From positions 56,770 through 120,769 of the forward strand of contig DIJC01000024.1 in the NCBI GenBank assembly GCA_002421005.1: a stretch of 64,000 nucleotides of DNA. Direction: 5' to 3'. The notes beneath the pieces are model-generated. The model was not told the origin of the DNA, did no database searches, and saw nothing but the letters and a program-made list of their open reading frames with translations. Made by a program: the position numbers and the translations under genes. Of the stretch, positions 1-8,687 are shown one piece after another. The stretch comes from Enterobacteriaceae bacterium UBA5654. Its GTDB lineage: Bacteria > Pseudomonadota > Gammaproteobacteria > Enterobacterales > Enterobacteriaceae. Each line of letters begins with the position of its first letter. Position 1 is the stretch's first letter.

Positions 1-451
1 TATATCCCGCGTATTTTCGCACGTTTTTATGAGCAAATTGCCCCCTACAAACATGCGCAACGCGCCGGGTGGAGGATTATACGACCTCACTGGCAAAGCG
101 CAAGGATCCTGCCGGATCTTCATGAGATCGTTTAAGCAGATTTTTGTCGTAGCTCATTAATTTTTCCAATATGCGGCCTGGAACGTGCCGCGTCCTGCCA
201 GGATCGTTTACACTTAGCCGGTTGCGATCCTCCCTGTGGATAAATCGGGAAGAATCTGTGAGAAACAGAAGATCTCTGGCGCAGTTTACGCTATGATCCG
301 CCTCCCGATCGTTTCCCCGGATCCAGATCGGGTATATATCGCAAATAGCGGTTCGCACGTCACCCTTACGTGGGTCTTTTCGCCGTGCGTCAACAATCAT
401 GAATGTTTCAGTCTTTGTCATTTATCGACTTTTGTTCGAGTGGAGTCCGCC
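1..451. promoter_or_regulatory. dnaA upstream control region, rich in Dam sites
   Basis: Non-coding region ahead of dnaA; the left part probably carries the divergent promoters of rpmH, which would lie just outside the window. Ten GATC (Dam) sites fall in 225 bases, starting at 105, 115, 126, 202, 226, 271, 295, 307, 320 and 326. A perfect DnaA box lies at 235-243 and a promoter -10-like TATGAT at 292-297. Dense GATC sites with a DnaA box match the known control of dnaA by DnaA itself and by Dam/SeqA. The long reading frame that extends dnaA upstream to 236 runs through these elements and is not thought to be coding. Confidence 0.8.
235..243 (-). promoter_or_regulatory. DnaA box in dnaA promoter
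   Basis: TGTGGATAA, the exact reverse complement of the consensus DnaA box TTATCCACA. It sits upstream of the TATGAT -10-like element, as expected for the autoregulatory box between the two dnaA promoters in E. coli. Confidence 0.85.
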
Positions 452-1849
452 GTGTCACTTTCGCTTTGGCAGCAATGTCTTGCCCGATTGCAGGATGAGT
501 TACCAGCCACAGAATTCAGTATGTGGATACGCCCGTTGCAGGCGGAACTGAGCGATAACACGCTGGCTTTGTATGCGCCAAATCGTTTTGTGCTCGATTG
601 GGTAAGGGACAAATACCTCAATAATATCAATGGACTGCTCAATGAGTTTTGTGGCACTGACGCGCCGCAGATGCGTTTTGAAGTTGGGACGAAACCTGCT
701 TCACAAACGCCCAGAGAACCGGTTAGCGTAGCCGCACCCGCGCAGGCGGCGCAGGTGCATGTTCCGCGCCCGATCCCGGCATCGCGTCACGGCTGGGATA
801 ACGTTCCCGCCCCCGCGGAACCGACCTATCGTTCCAACGTCAACGTTAAACATACCTTTGACAATTTCGTCGAAGGTAAATCTAACCAGCTGGCGCGTGC
901 TGCGGCCCGTCAGGTGGCAGATAACCCCGGCGGTGCGTATAACCCGCTGTTCCTCTATGGCGGTACGGGTCTGGGTAAAACGCACCTGCTGCACGCGGTG
1001 GGAAACGGTATCGTTGCCCGCAAGCCGAACGCCAAAGTAGTCTATATGCACTCCGAGCGCTTTGTTCAGGACATGGTAAAAGCCCTGCAAAACAACGCGA
1101 TCGAAGAGTTTAAACGCTACTACCGCTCCGTTGATGCCCTGCTTATCGATGACATCCAGTTCTTTGCAAACAAAGAGCGATCCCAGGAAGAGTTTTTCCA
1201 CACCTTTAATGCGTTGCTCGAAGGCAATCAGCAGATCATTCTCACTTCGGATCGCTATCCGAAAGAGATCAACGGCGTGGAAGATCGTCTGAAATCCCGC
1301 TTCGGCTGGGGGCTGACGGTGGCGATCGAGCCGCCGGAGCTGGAAACCCGCGTAGCGATCCTGATGAAAAAAGCGGACGAGAACGATATCCGTCTGCCGG
1401 GTGAAGTGGCCTTCTTTATTGCCAAGCGCCTGCGTTCGAATGTGCGTGAGCTGGAAGGGGCGCTGAACCGCGTGATCGCTAACGCCAACTTTACCGGTCG
1501 GGCGATTACCATTGATTTCGTGCGCGAAGCGCTGCGCGATCTGCTGGCGTTGCAGGAAAAACTGGTCACCATCGACAACATTCAGAAAACGGTGGCGGAG
1601 TATTATAAAATCAAAGTGGCGGATCTGCTTTCTAAACGCCGCTCCCGTTCGGTAGCTCGTCCGCGCCAGATGGCGATGGCGCTGGCAAAGGAGCTGACCA
1701 ACCACAGCCTGCCGGAAATTGGCGATGCTTTTGGTGGTCGTGACCATACTACCGTCCTTCATGCCTGCCGTAAGATTGAGCAGTTGCGTGAAGAAAGCCA
1801 TGATATTAAAGAAGATTTCTCTAATTTAATCCGAACATTATCGTCGTGA
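452..1849 (+). CDS. dnaA: Chromosomal replication initiator DnaA
   Basis: DnaA binds DnaA boxes at oriC, opens the origin and loads DnaB. The 465-residue product has the N-terminal interaction domain (SLSLWQQ start), a variable Pro/Ala-rich linker around 80-130, the AAA+ core with Walker A GGTGLGKT near 170-177 and Walker B LLIDDIQ near 230-236, and the C-terminal DNA-binding signature GGRDHTTVLHAC. The start is the GTG at 452, preceded by GGAG at 442-445, because it gives the standard N-terminus and a length close to the 467 residues of E. coli. First gene of the dnaA-dnaN-recF operon; dnaN begins 3 bases after its stop. Confidence 0.98.
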   Translation: MSLSLWQQCLARLQDELPATEFSMWIRPLQAELSDNTLALYAPNRFVLDWVRDKYLNNINGLLNEFCGTDAPQMRFEVGTKPASQTPREPVSVAAPAQAAQVHVPRPIPASRHGWDNVPAPAEPTYRSNVNVKHTFDNFVEGKSNQLARAAARQVADNPGGAYNPLFLYGGTGLGKTHLLHAVGNGIVARKPNAKVVYMHSERFVQDMVKALQNNAIEEFKRYYRSVDALLIDDIQFFANKERSQEEFFHTFNALLEGNQQIILTSDRYPKEINGVEDRLKSRFGWGLTVAIEPPELETRVAILMKKADENDIRLPGEVAFFIAKRLRSNVRELEGALNRVIANANFTGRAITIDFVREALRDLLALQEKLVTIDNIQKTVAEYYKIKVADLLSKRRSRSVARPRQMAMALAKELTNHSLPEIGDAFGGRDHTTVLHACRKIEQLREESHDIKEDFSNLIRTLSS

Positions 1850-1852
1850 CCT

Positions 1853-2953
1853 ATGAAATTTACCGTTGAACGTGAACACTTATTAAAACCGCTGCAACAG
1901 GTGAGTGGTCCCTTAGGGGGCCGCCCGACGCTGCCGATTCTGGGTAATCTTCTGATGCAGGTAGCGGACGGCACGCTTTCGCTGACCGGCACTGACCTCG
2001 AAATGGAAATGGTCGCGCGCGTCGCGCTGAGCCAGCCGCACGAGGCGGGCGCAACGACCGTACCGGCGCGTAAATTCTTTGATATTTGCCGTGGGCTGCC
2101 GGAAGGTGCGGAGATCGACGTGAAGCTGGAGGGCGACCGGATGCTGGTACGCTCCGGGCGCAGCCGTTTCTCTCTCTCCACGCTGCCTGCCGCCGACTTC
2201 CCGAATCTGGACGACTGGCAGAGCGAGGTAGAATTTACCCTGCCGCAGGCAACAATGAAGCGCCTGATTGAAGCCACCCAGTTTTCTATGGCCCATCAGG
2301 ACGTGCGCTATTACCTGAACGGCATGTTATTTGAAACCGAAGGCGAAGAGCTGCGCACCGTGGCGACCGACGGGCACCGCCTGGCGGTGTGCTCAATGCC
2401 GCTTGGCGAATCGCTGCCGAACCATTCGGTGATCGTGCCGCGTAAAGGCGTAATTGAACTGATGCGAATGCTCGACGGGGGCGAAACGCCGCTGCGCGTG
2501 CAGATTGGCAGTAATAACATTCGTGCGCACGTAGGCGATTTCATCTTCACCTCCAAGCTGGTGGACGGTCGCTTCCCGGATTACCGTCGCGTTCTGCCAA
2601 AGAACCCGGACAAACATCTGGAAGCGGGCTGCGATATCCTTAAGCAGGCCTTTGCCCGTGCGGCGATCCTCTCGAATGAGAAATTCCGTGGCGTGCGCCT
2701 GTTTGTTCACGAAAACCAGATCAAAATCACCGCCAATAACCCGGAGCAGGAAGAAGCCGAAGAGATCCTCGACGTCACTTACGCCGGAACGGAAATGGAA
2801 ATTGGTTTTAACGTCAGCTACGTGCTGGATGTGCTCAACGCGCTGAAGTGCGAGAACGTGCGCATCATGCTGACCGACTCGGTTTCCAGCGTGCAGATTG
2901 AAGATGCTGCTTCACAATCCGCGGCTTACGTTGTGATGCCGATGAGACTATAG
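1853..2953 (+). CDS. dnaN: DNA polymerase III beta sliding clamp
   Basis: Processivity clamp of DNA polymerase III; a ring-shaped dimer around DNA that tethers polymerases and Hda. The 366 residues equal the E. coli length and the sequence is nearly identical in places, starting MKFTVEREHLLKPLQQ and ending in the YVVMPMRL tail. It begins 3 bases after dnaA, so the two are co-transcribed and probably translationally coupled. Its stop (TAG) is not fused to the recF start as it is in E. coli: 124 bases follow before recF. Confidence 0.98.
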   Translation: MKFTVEREHLLKPLQQVSGPLGGRPTLPILGNLLMQVADGTLSLTGTDLEMEMVARVALSQPHEAGATTVPARKFFDICRGLPEGAEIDVKLEGDRMLVRSGRSRFSLSTLPAADFPNLDDWQSEVEFTLPQATMKRLIEATQFSMAHQDVRYYLNGMLFETEGEELRTVATDGHRLAVCSMPLGESLPNHSVIVPRKGVIELMRMLDGGETPLRVQIGSNNIRAHVGDFIFTSKLVDGRFPDYRRVLPKNPDKHLEAGCDILKQAFARAAILSNEKFRGVRLFVHENQIKITANNPEQEEAEEILDVTYAGTEMEIGFNVSYVLDVLNALKCENVRIMLTDSVSSVQIEDAASQSAAYVVMPMRL

Positions 2954-3077
2954 ACAGGTATCGGGCTATCTTATTTGTTATTCTGGCTGCGGGCAGCGCG
3001 CTATTTCGGCGCTGCGGTTGCTACGCTGTCCGTCACCAGACTAACTGCGACGATAACGCCCTGGTTATGAGTTGATC
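2954..3077. other. Spacer between dnaN and recF
   Basis: 124 non-coding bases between genes that directly abut in E. coli K-12. It contains a GC-rich hairpin: GCAGCGC at 2993-2999 and GCGCTGC at 3009-3015, with a 9-base loop. No ORF is visible, and no T-run follows the stem, so it is not a typical terminator. It may be an mRNA processing or attenuation element, or a remnant of a small repeat. Confidence 0.7.
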
Positions 3078-4151
3078 ATGTCGCTATCCCGATTGCTTAT
3101 CAAAGATTTCCGCAATATCGAAAATGCGGATCTCGCTTTATCTCCCGGCTTTAACTTCCTGGTTGGCGCAAATGGCAGCGGCAAAACCAGCGTACTGGAA
3201 GCTATCTACACGCTGGGTCACGGTCGGGCGTTTCGCAGCCTGCAAATCGGCCGGGTGATCCGCCACGAGCAGGAGGCGTTTGTCCTGCACGGGCGTTTAC
3301 AGGGCGAAGAGCGGGAAATTTCGGTCGGTCTCACCAAAGACAAACAGGGCGACAGCAAAGTACGCATTGACGGCACCGACGGACATAAAGTCGCGGAGCT
3401 AGCGCACCTGATGCCGATGCAGTTAATTACGCCGGAAGGCTTTACGTTACTTAACGGCGGCCCCAAATACCGCAGAGCGTTCCTCGACTGGGGATGCTTT
3501 CACAACGAAGCCGGTTTTTTTACCGCCTGGAGCAACCTTAAACGGCTGCTGAAACAGCGCAATGCGGCGCTGCGCCAGGTGAGCCACTACGCGCAACTGC
3601 GCCCGTGGGATAAAGAACTGATCCCGCTGGCGGAACAAATCAGCCGCTGGCGTGCCGAATACAGCGCGGCCATTGCTGAAGATATGGCAGATACCTGCAA
3701 ACAGTTTTTACCAGAGTTCGCCCTCACGTTCTCTTTCCAGCGCGGCTGGGAAAAAGAGAGCGATTACGCCGACGTGCTGGAGCGGAGCTTCGAGCGCGAC
3801 AGAATGCTGACCTACACCGCGCACGGCCCGCACAAGGCGGATTTTCGCATTCGCGCCGACGGCGCGCCGGTGGAAGACACGTTGTCGCGCGGGCAGCTAA
3901 AACTCCTGATGTGCGCGCTGCGTCTGGCGCAGGGAGAGTTCCTCACCCGCGAAAGCGGACGGCGCTGTTTATACCTGATAGATGATTTTGCCTCAGAGCT
4001 TGACGACGCGCGGCGCGGACTGCTTGCCAGCCGCTTAAAAGCCACGCAGTCGCAGGTCTTTGTCAGCGCCATTAGCGCTGAACACGTTCTGGACATGTCG
4101 GACAAAAATTCGAAGATGTTCACCGTGGAAAAGGGTAAAATAGCGGATTAA
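3078..4151 (+). CDS. recF: Recombination mediator RecF
   Basis: RecF acts with RecO and RecR to load RecA at single-strand gaps and supports restart of stalled forks. The 357-residue protein has Walker A GANGSGKT at 30-37, the ABC signature LSRGQLKLL and Walker B LYLIDDFASELD, i.e. an SMC-like ATPase without the long coiled coil. The ATG at 3078 gives the same N-terminus (MSLSRLLIKDFRNIE) and length as E. coli RecF; a TTG six bases upstream is in frame but is less likely. It is separated from dnaN by an unusual spacer, while gyrB follows after 28 bases. Confidence 0.97.
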   Translation: MSLSRLLIKDFRNIENADLALSPGFNFLVGANGSGKTSVLEAIYTLGHGRAFRSLQIGRVIRHEQEAFVLHGRLQGEEREISVGLTKDKQGDSKVRIDGTDGHKVAELAHLMPMQLITPEGFTLLNGGPKYRRAFLDWGCFHNEAGFFTAWSNLKRLLKQRNAALRQVSHYAQLRPWDKELIPLAEQISRWRAEYSAAIAEDMADTCKQFLPEFALTFSFQRGWEKESDYADVLERSFERDRMLTYTAHGPHKADFRIRADGAPVEDTLSRGQLKLLMCALRLAQGEFLTRESGRRCLYLIDDFASELDDARRGLLASRLKATQSQVFVSAISAEHVLDMSDKNSKMFTVEKGKIAD

Positions 4152-4179
4152 CCCAAGATAAAATGAGCGAGAAACGTTG

Positions 4180-6594
4180 ATGTCGAATTCTTATGACTCC
4201 TCCAGTATCAAAGTCCTGAAAGGGCTGGATGCGGTACGTAAGCGCCCGGGTATGTATATCGGCGATACGGATGACGGCACCGGTCTGCACCACATGGTAT
4301 TCGAGGTAGTAGATAACGCTATCGACGAAGCGCTCGCGGGTCACTGTAAAGATATCGTTGTGACGATCCACGCCGATAACTCCGTTTCCGTTACGGATGA
4401 TGGCCGTGGCATTCCGACCGGTATTCACCCGGAAGAGGGTGTTTCGGCGGCGGAAGTGATCATGACCGTTCTGCACGCGGGCGGTAAATTCGATGATAAC
4501 TCTTATAAAGTGTCCGGCGGCCTGCACGGCGTAGGCGTCTCCGTGGTGAACGCCCTGTCGCAGAAGCTGGAACTGCTGATCCGCCGTGAAGGCAAAGTGC
4601 ATCAGCAAACTTACGTTCACGGCGTGCCTCAGGCACCGCTGGCGGTGACCGGCGATACCGACGCAACCGGTACGCAGGTGCGTTTCTGGCCGAGCCACGA
4701 AACGTTCACCAACGTGGTCGAATTTGAATACGATATCCTGGCCAAGCGTCTGCGCGAGCTGTCATTCCTCAACTCCGGCGTTTCTATCCGTCTGAAAGAT
4801 AAGCGCGACGGCAAAGAAGACCATTTCCATTACGAAGGCGGCATCAAGGCGTTTGTTGAGTATCTCAACAAGAACAAAACGCCGATCCACCCGACCGTGT
4901 TCTATTTCTCCACCGAAAAAGACGGCATCGGCGTGGAAGTTGCGCTTCAGTGGAACGACGGCTTCCAGGAAAACATCTACTGCTTTACCAACAACATTCC
5001 GCAGCGCGACGGCGGGACTCACCTTGCAGGCTTCCGTGCGGCGATGACCCGTACCCTGAACGCCTACATGGACAAAGAAGGCTACAGCAAAAAAGCGAAA
5101 GTCAGCGCCACCGGCGACGATGCCCGTGAAGGTCTGATTGCCGTTGTTTCGGTCAAAGTGCCGGACCCGAAATTCTCCTCGCAGACCAAAGATAAGCTGG
5201 TTTCTTCCGAGGTGAAATCAGCGGTGGAACAGCAGATGAACGAACTGCTGGCGGAATACCTGCTGGAAAACCCGTCCGACGCGAAAATCGTGGTTGGCAA
5301 AATTATCGACGCCGCGCGCGCGCGCGAAGCGGCACGTAAAGCCCGTGAAATGACCCGTCGTAAAGGCGCGCTGGACTTAGCCGGTCTGCCGGGCAAGCTG
5401 GCGGACTGTCAGGAGCGCGATCCGGCCCACTCTGAACTGTACCTGGTGGAAGGGGACTCGGCGGGCGGCTCGGCAAAACAGGGGCGTAACCGTAAGAACC
5501 AGGCGATCCTGCCGCTGAAAGGTAAAATCCTTAACGTCGAGAAAGCGCGCTTCGACAAAATGCTCTCTTCGCAGGAAGTGGCGACGCTTATTACCGCGCT
5601 GGGTTGCGGTATTGGCCGTGACGAGTACAACCCGGACAAGCTGCGCTATCACAGCATCATTATCATGACCGATGCGGACGTCGATGGCTCGCACATCCGT
5701 ACGCTGCTGCTGACCTTTTTCTACCGTCAAATGCCGGAAATCGTCGAGCGTGGGCACGTCTACATCGCCCAGCCGCCGTTGTATAAAGTGAAGAAAGGCA
5801 AGCAGGAACAGTACATTAAAGACGACGAAGCGATGGATCAGTATCAAATCTCCATCGCCCTGGACGGCGCATCCCTGCACGCAAACGCCCAGGCACCTGC
5901 GCTGGCAGGCGAGCCGCTGGAACGTCTGGTGTCTGAGTACAACGCCACGCAGAAAATGATTGGTCGCATGGAGCGTCGTTTCCCGAAATCGCTGCTGAAA
6001 GAGCTGGTGTATCAGCCGACGTTAAGCGAAGGCGATCTGGCGAACGAGCAGACCGTCACCCGCTGGGTATCGCAGCTGATCACCGTGCTGAACGATAACG
6101 AACAGCACGGCAGCGTGTGGAAATACGACATCCGTGAAAATACCGAGCTTCAGCAATTCGAGCCGATTATTCGCGTGCGTACCCACGGCGTGGACACGGA
6201 TTACCCGCTGGATCACGAGTTCGTACTGGGCGCGGAATATCGTCGTCTCTGCACGCTGGGTGAGAAGCTGCGCGGCCTGATCGAAGACGACGCCTTCATC
6301 GAACGTGGCGAACGTCGTCAGCCGGTTGCCAGCTTCGAGCAGGCGCTGGAATGGCTGGTGAAAGAATCCCGTCGCGGCCTTGCGATTCAGCGTTATAAAG
6401 GTCTGGGCGAGATGAACCCGGAGCAGCTGTGGGAAACCACAATGGACCCGGAAAGCCGCCGTATGCTGCGCGTTACCGTGAAAGATGCGATTGCTGCCGA
6501 CCAGCTCTTCACTACCCTGATGGGCGACGCCGTTGAACCGCGTCGCGCATTTATCGAAGAAAACGCCCTGAAAGCGGCGAACATCGATATTTAA
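4180..6594 (+). CDS. gyrB: DNA gyrase subunit B
   Basis: ATPase subunit of the A2B2 gyrase that introduces negative supercoils; target of coumarin drugs. The product has 804 residues, the E. coli length. Visible: GHKL ATPase domain (DDGRGIPTG, GGLHGVGVSVVNALS), TOPRIM domain with EGDSAGGSAKQGR and the DADVDGSHIR metal motif, QPPLYKVKKG, and the C-terminal QRYKGLGEMNPEQLW motif. The ATG at 4180 is used; the ORF extends only one codon further (TTG). A strong terminator follows at 6615-6645. Confidence 0.98.
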   Translation: MSNSYDSSSIKVLKGLDAVRKRPGMYIGDTDDGTGLHHMVFEVVDNAIDEALAGHCKDIVVTIHADNSVSVTDDGRGIPTGIHPEEGVSAAEVIMTVLHAGGKFDDNSYKVSGGLHGVGVSVVNALSQKLELLIRREGKVHQQTYVHGVPQAPLAVTGDTDATGTQVRFWPSHETFTNVVEFEYDILAKRLRELSFLNSGVSIRLKDKRDGKEDHFHYEGGIKAFVEYLNKNKTPIHPTVFYFSTEKDGIGVEVALQWNDGFQENIYCFTNNIPQRDGGTHLAGFRAAMTRTLNAYMDKEGYSKKAKVSATGDDAREGLIAVVSVKVPDPKFSSQTKDKLVSSEVKSAVEQQMNELLAEYLLENPSDAKIVVGKIIDAARAREAARKAREMTRRKGALDLAGLPGKLADCQERDPAHSELYLVEGDSAGGSAKQGRNRKNQAILPLKGKILNVEKARFDKMLSSQEVATLITALGCGIGRDEYNPDKLRYHSIIIMTDADVDGSHIRTLLLTFFYRQMPEIVERGHVYIAQPPLYKVKKGKQEQYIKDDEAMDQYQISIALDGASLHANAQAPALAGEPLERLVSEYNATQKMIGRMERRFPKSLLKELVYQPTLSEGDLANEQTVTRWVSQLITVLNDNEQHGSVWKYDIRENTELQQFEPIIRVRTHGVDTDYPLDHEFVLGAEYRRLCTLGEKLRGLIEDDAFIERGERRQPVASFEQALEWLVKESRRGLAIQRYKGLGEMNPEQLWETTMDPESRRMLRVTVKDAIAADQLFTTLMGDAVEPRRAFIEENALKAANIDI

Positions 6595-6614
6595 TCGCGG
6601 GTACTGAAGCCAAC

Positions 6615-6645
6615 AAAAACGCCTGAATTTTCAGGCGTTTTTTAT
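6615..6645 (+). terminator. gyrB rho-independent terminator
   Basis: Hairpin AACGCCTGA / TCAGGCGTT with an ATTT loop, preceded by A-residues and followed by a run of T. It ends the dnaA-gyrB block before yidA. yidB, which lies between gyrB and yidA in E. coli, is absent here. Confidence 0.9.
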
Positions 6646-6813
6646 TTGTGCTGTGCCTGTACCGGGATGACAAAGCGGCCCGCCGACACGCTATGACATC
6701 GACAAAAGAGGAATCCGCGCCTCGTTCCCATCCTCCTTTTCGCCCGACTCTTTTACTGTCTTTTGAGCAGAATCGCGTTAGCATGAGCAACGGCTCATCT
6801 TATCGGGGAAATC

Positions 6814-7626
6814 ATGGCTATCAAACTTATTGCAATCGACATGGACGGGACTTTGCTGCTGCCGGACCATAGTATCTCTCCCGCTGTTAAAAATGCGATC
6901 GCCGCCGCCCGCGAGCGTGGCGTGAGCGTCGTTATCACCACCGGTCGTCCTTACGCTGGCGTGCATCATTATCTGAAAGAGTTGCACATGGAGCAGGAAG
7001 GCGACTACTGCATTACCTATAACGGCGCGCTGGTGCAGAAGGGCAGCGATGGCAGCTCCGTCGCGCAAACCGCACTGAAATATGACGATTATCGCTATCT
7101 GGAGCAGGTCGCTCGCGAAGTTGGATCGCACTTTCACGCGCTCGATCGCAATACGCTGTATACCGCCAACCGCGATATCAGCCGCTATACCGTTCATGAA
7201 TCCTTTGTGGCGACCATTCCGCTGGTGTTCTGCGAACCTGAGAACATGGACCCGGAAACCCAGTTTCTGAAGGTGATGATGATCGACGAGCCTGCCATTC
7301 TCGATAAGGCTATCACCCGCATTCCTGCGGAAGTAAAAGAAAAATACACCGTGCTGAAAAGCGCGCCGTACTTCCTTGAAATCCTCGATAAGCGCGTGAA
7401 CAAAGGCACCGGCGTGAAATCCCTGGCCGAAGCGCTGAACATCAGGCCGGAAGAAATCATGGCGATTGGCGATCAGGAAAATGACATCGCGATGATTGAA
7501 TTTGCGGGCATGGGCGTGGCGATGGATAACGCTATCGATTCGGTGAAGGAGATCGCTGATTTCGTGACCAAATCCAATCTCGACGATGGCGTGGCGTATG
7601 CTATTGAGAAGTTTGTGCTGAATTAA
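6814..7626 (+). CDS. yidA: HAD-superfamily sugar phosphatase YidA
   Basis: Cof-type haloacid-dehalogenase phosphatase that hydrolyses small sugar phosphates with Mg2+. It has 270 residues, identical to E. coli YidA. The nucleophile motif is AIDMDGTLL (Asp9 nucleophile, Asp11 acid/base), followed by TTGRPYAG (motif II) and GDQENDIAMIEFAG (motif IV); the C2b cap lies between. Cytoplasmic, probably monocistronic after the gyrB terminator. In E. coli, yidX follows; here a LysR/nitrilase pair takes that place. Confidence 0.95.
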   Translation: MAIKLIAIDMDGTLLLPDHSISPAVKNAIAAARERGVSVVITTGRPYAGVHHYLKELHMEQEGDYCITYNGALVQKGSDGSSVAQTALKYDDYRYLEQVAREVGSHFHALDRNTLYTANRDISRYTVHESFVATIPLVFCEPENMDPETQFLKVMMIDEPAILDKAITRIPAEVKEKYTVLKSAPYFLEILDKRVNKGTGVKSLAEALNIRPEEIMAIGDQENDIAMIEFAGMGVAMDNAIDSVKEIADFVTKSNLDDGVAYAIEKFVLN

Positions 7627-7641
7627 CCGCACCGGGACGTT

Positions 7642-7684
7642 ACTGACGCGGCTGCGCATAATCATTCGCCGAAGCTGCGTCAGT
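7642..7684. terminator. Inverted repeat between yidA and the LysR gene
   Basis: Arms ACTGACGCGGC (7642-7652) and GCTGCGTCAGT (7674-7684) pair at 10 of 11 positions. It lies between the convergent ends of yidA and the LysR gene and overlaps the LysR stop codon. No clear T-run, so a terminator role is inferred from position. Confidence 0.4.
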
Positions 7685-8594
7685 AGTCTGGCCCTGAAGA
7701 TTTTTCCCGGCATCCCCCGTTAAGAACTGCCGACGGGGTGGTCACGATATCGAGAAAATGATCTCTCAGCGGATCTTTTATCCGTGAATTCCATGCGATG
7801 CCGGTTTGCCATGTCGTATATTCACCCTCAAGCGCAATCAGATTCACACCTGATGGCAGGATATGTCGGACACTTTCGGGTAACAGCGCTACACCATCAC
7901 CCGCCGCAACTAGCGCCAGCAGAGTTTGAATGTCATCGGCGGCAGCCACCCTGGTGGGGGACAAATGATGCGACGTCAGGAAACTGGCTGTCTGTGTGGA
8001 TAACCCTTCTCCACGGTTGGGAGAAAGTTGAAGAAGCTGGCTATTTTCAATCAGTTTCAGGGCATTTTCTAAACTGACAAAGCGATCTGAAGCTACCGCA
8101 AGAACCAGTTTCTCTTCTGCCAGTACCTGACTTTGCAGCTTTTCAGAAACAGGTAGCCGCACAAACCCGGCCTGGAGATGTCCTTCGAGCAGCGCGTGGC
8201 ATTGCACCCCCGAAGGCATATCGTTAAGAAAAACCTGTACGTCAGGAAACACACTACGAAAAACAGCGACTTTTTCCGGGGCCATTCGAAAAGAAGAAAT
8301 ACCAAATCCGAGAACAAGTTTTCCCGCTTTACCCTTGCGAATATCGCCCGCCTTGTTCAGGCATTTTTCATAGTATTCCAACGCCTTACGCGCTTCAGGA
8401 AGTAGTTGCTCCCCGGCACTGGTCAATCGTGCACCATGACGCCCGCGCTGAAAGAGCGTGATCCCTAAGAGGTGTTCAAGTAGCTGGATCTGCTTTGTCA
8501 GGGCTGGCTGCGTGACACAAAGGCTTTCCGCCGCAGACCGATACCCTGCTGATTGAGAGAGCGTGACAAAGGCACGCAGTAGCTTTATATCCAT
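7680..8594 (-). CDS. LysR-family transcriptional regulator
   Basis: 304-residue LysR-type regulator: N-terminal winged HTH (MDIKLLRAFVTLSQSAG, then AAESLCVTQPALTKQIQLLE) and a C-terminal effector domain (VLGFGISSF, residues 90-295). It is divergent from the carbon-nitrogen hydrolase gene at 8688 with 93 bases between them, the usual arrangement for a LysR regulator and its target, so it probably controls that gene in response to an amide, nitrile or related compound. Neither gene is in this place in E. coli K-12. The specific effector cannot be read from sequence. Confidence 0.9.
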   Translation of the reverse strand: MDIKLLRAFVTLSQSAGYRSAAESLCVTQPALTKQIQLLEHLLGITLFQRGRHGARLTSAGEQLLPEARKALEYYEKCLNKAGDIRKGKAGKLVLGFGISSFRMAPEKVAVFRSVFPDVQVFLNDMPSGVQCHALLEGHLQAGFVRLPVSEKLQSQVLAEEKLVLAVASDRFVSLENALKLIENSQLLQLSPNRGEGLSTQTASFLTSHHLSPTRVAAADDIQTLLALVAAGDGVALLPESVRHILPSGVNLIALEGEYTTWQTGIAWNSRIKDPLRDHFLDIVTTPSAVLNGGCREKSSGPDY

Positions 8595-8687
8595 TCCAGT
8601 CAGTTATCAAAGAGGGAGAAATTCTGATTATACATACTTCACTTCCCTCTGTTGGAATAAGGCTTCCCTTTACAGAGGATAAAGAAG

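Noticed and set aside
77..421. 114-codon minus-strand ORF upstream of dnaA
   Set aside because: Overlaps the dnaA control region and resembles no known protein; rpmH would lie further left.
236..451. Upstream extension of the dnaA reading frame
   Set aside because: It runs through the DnaA box, promoter and GATC cluster. The GTG at 452 has a ribosome site and gives the conserved N-terminus and length.
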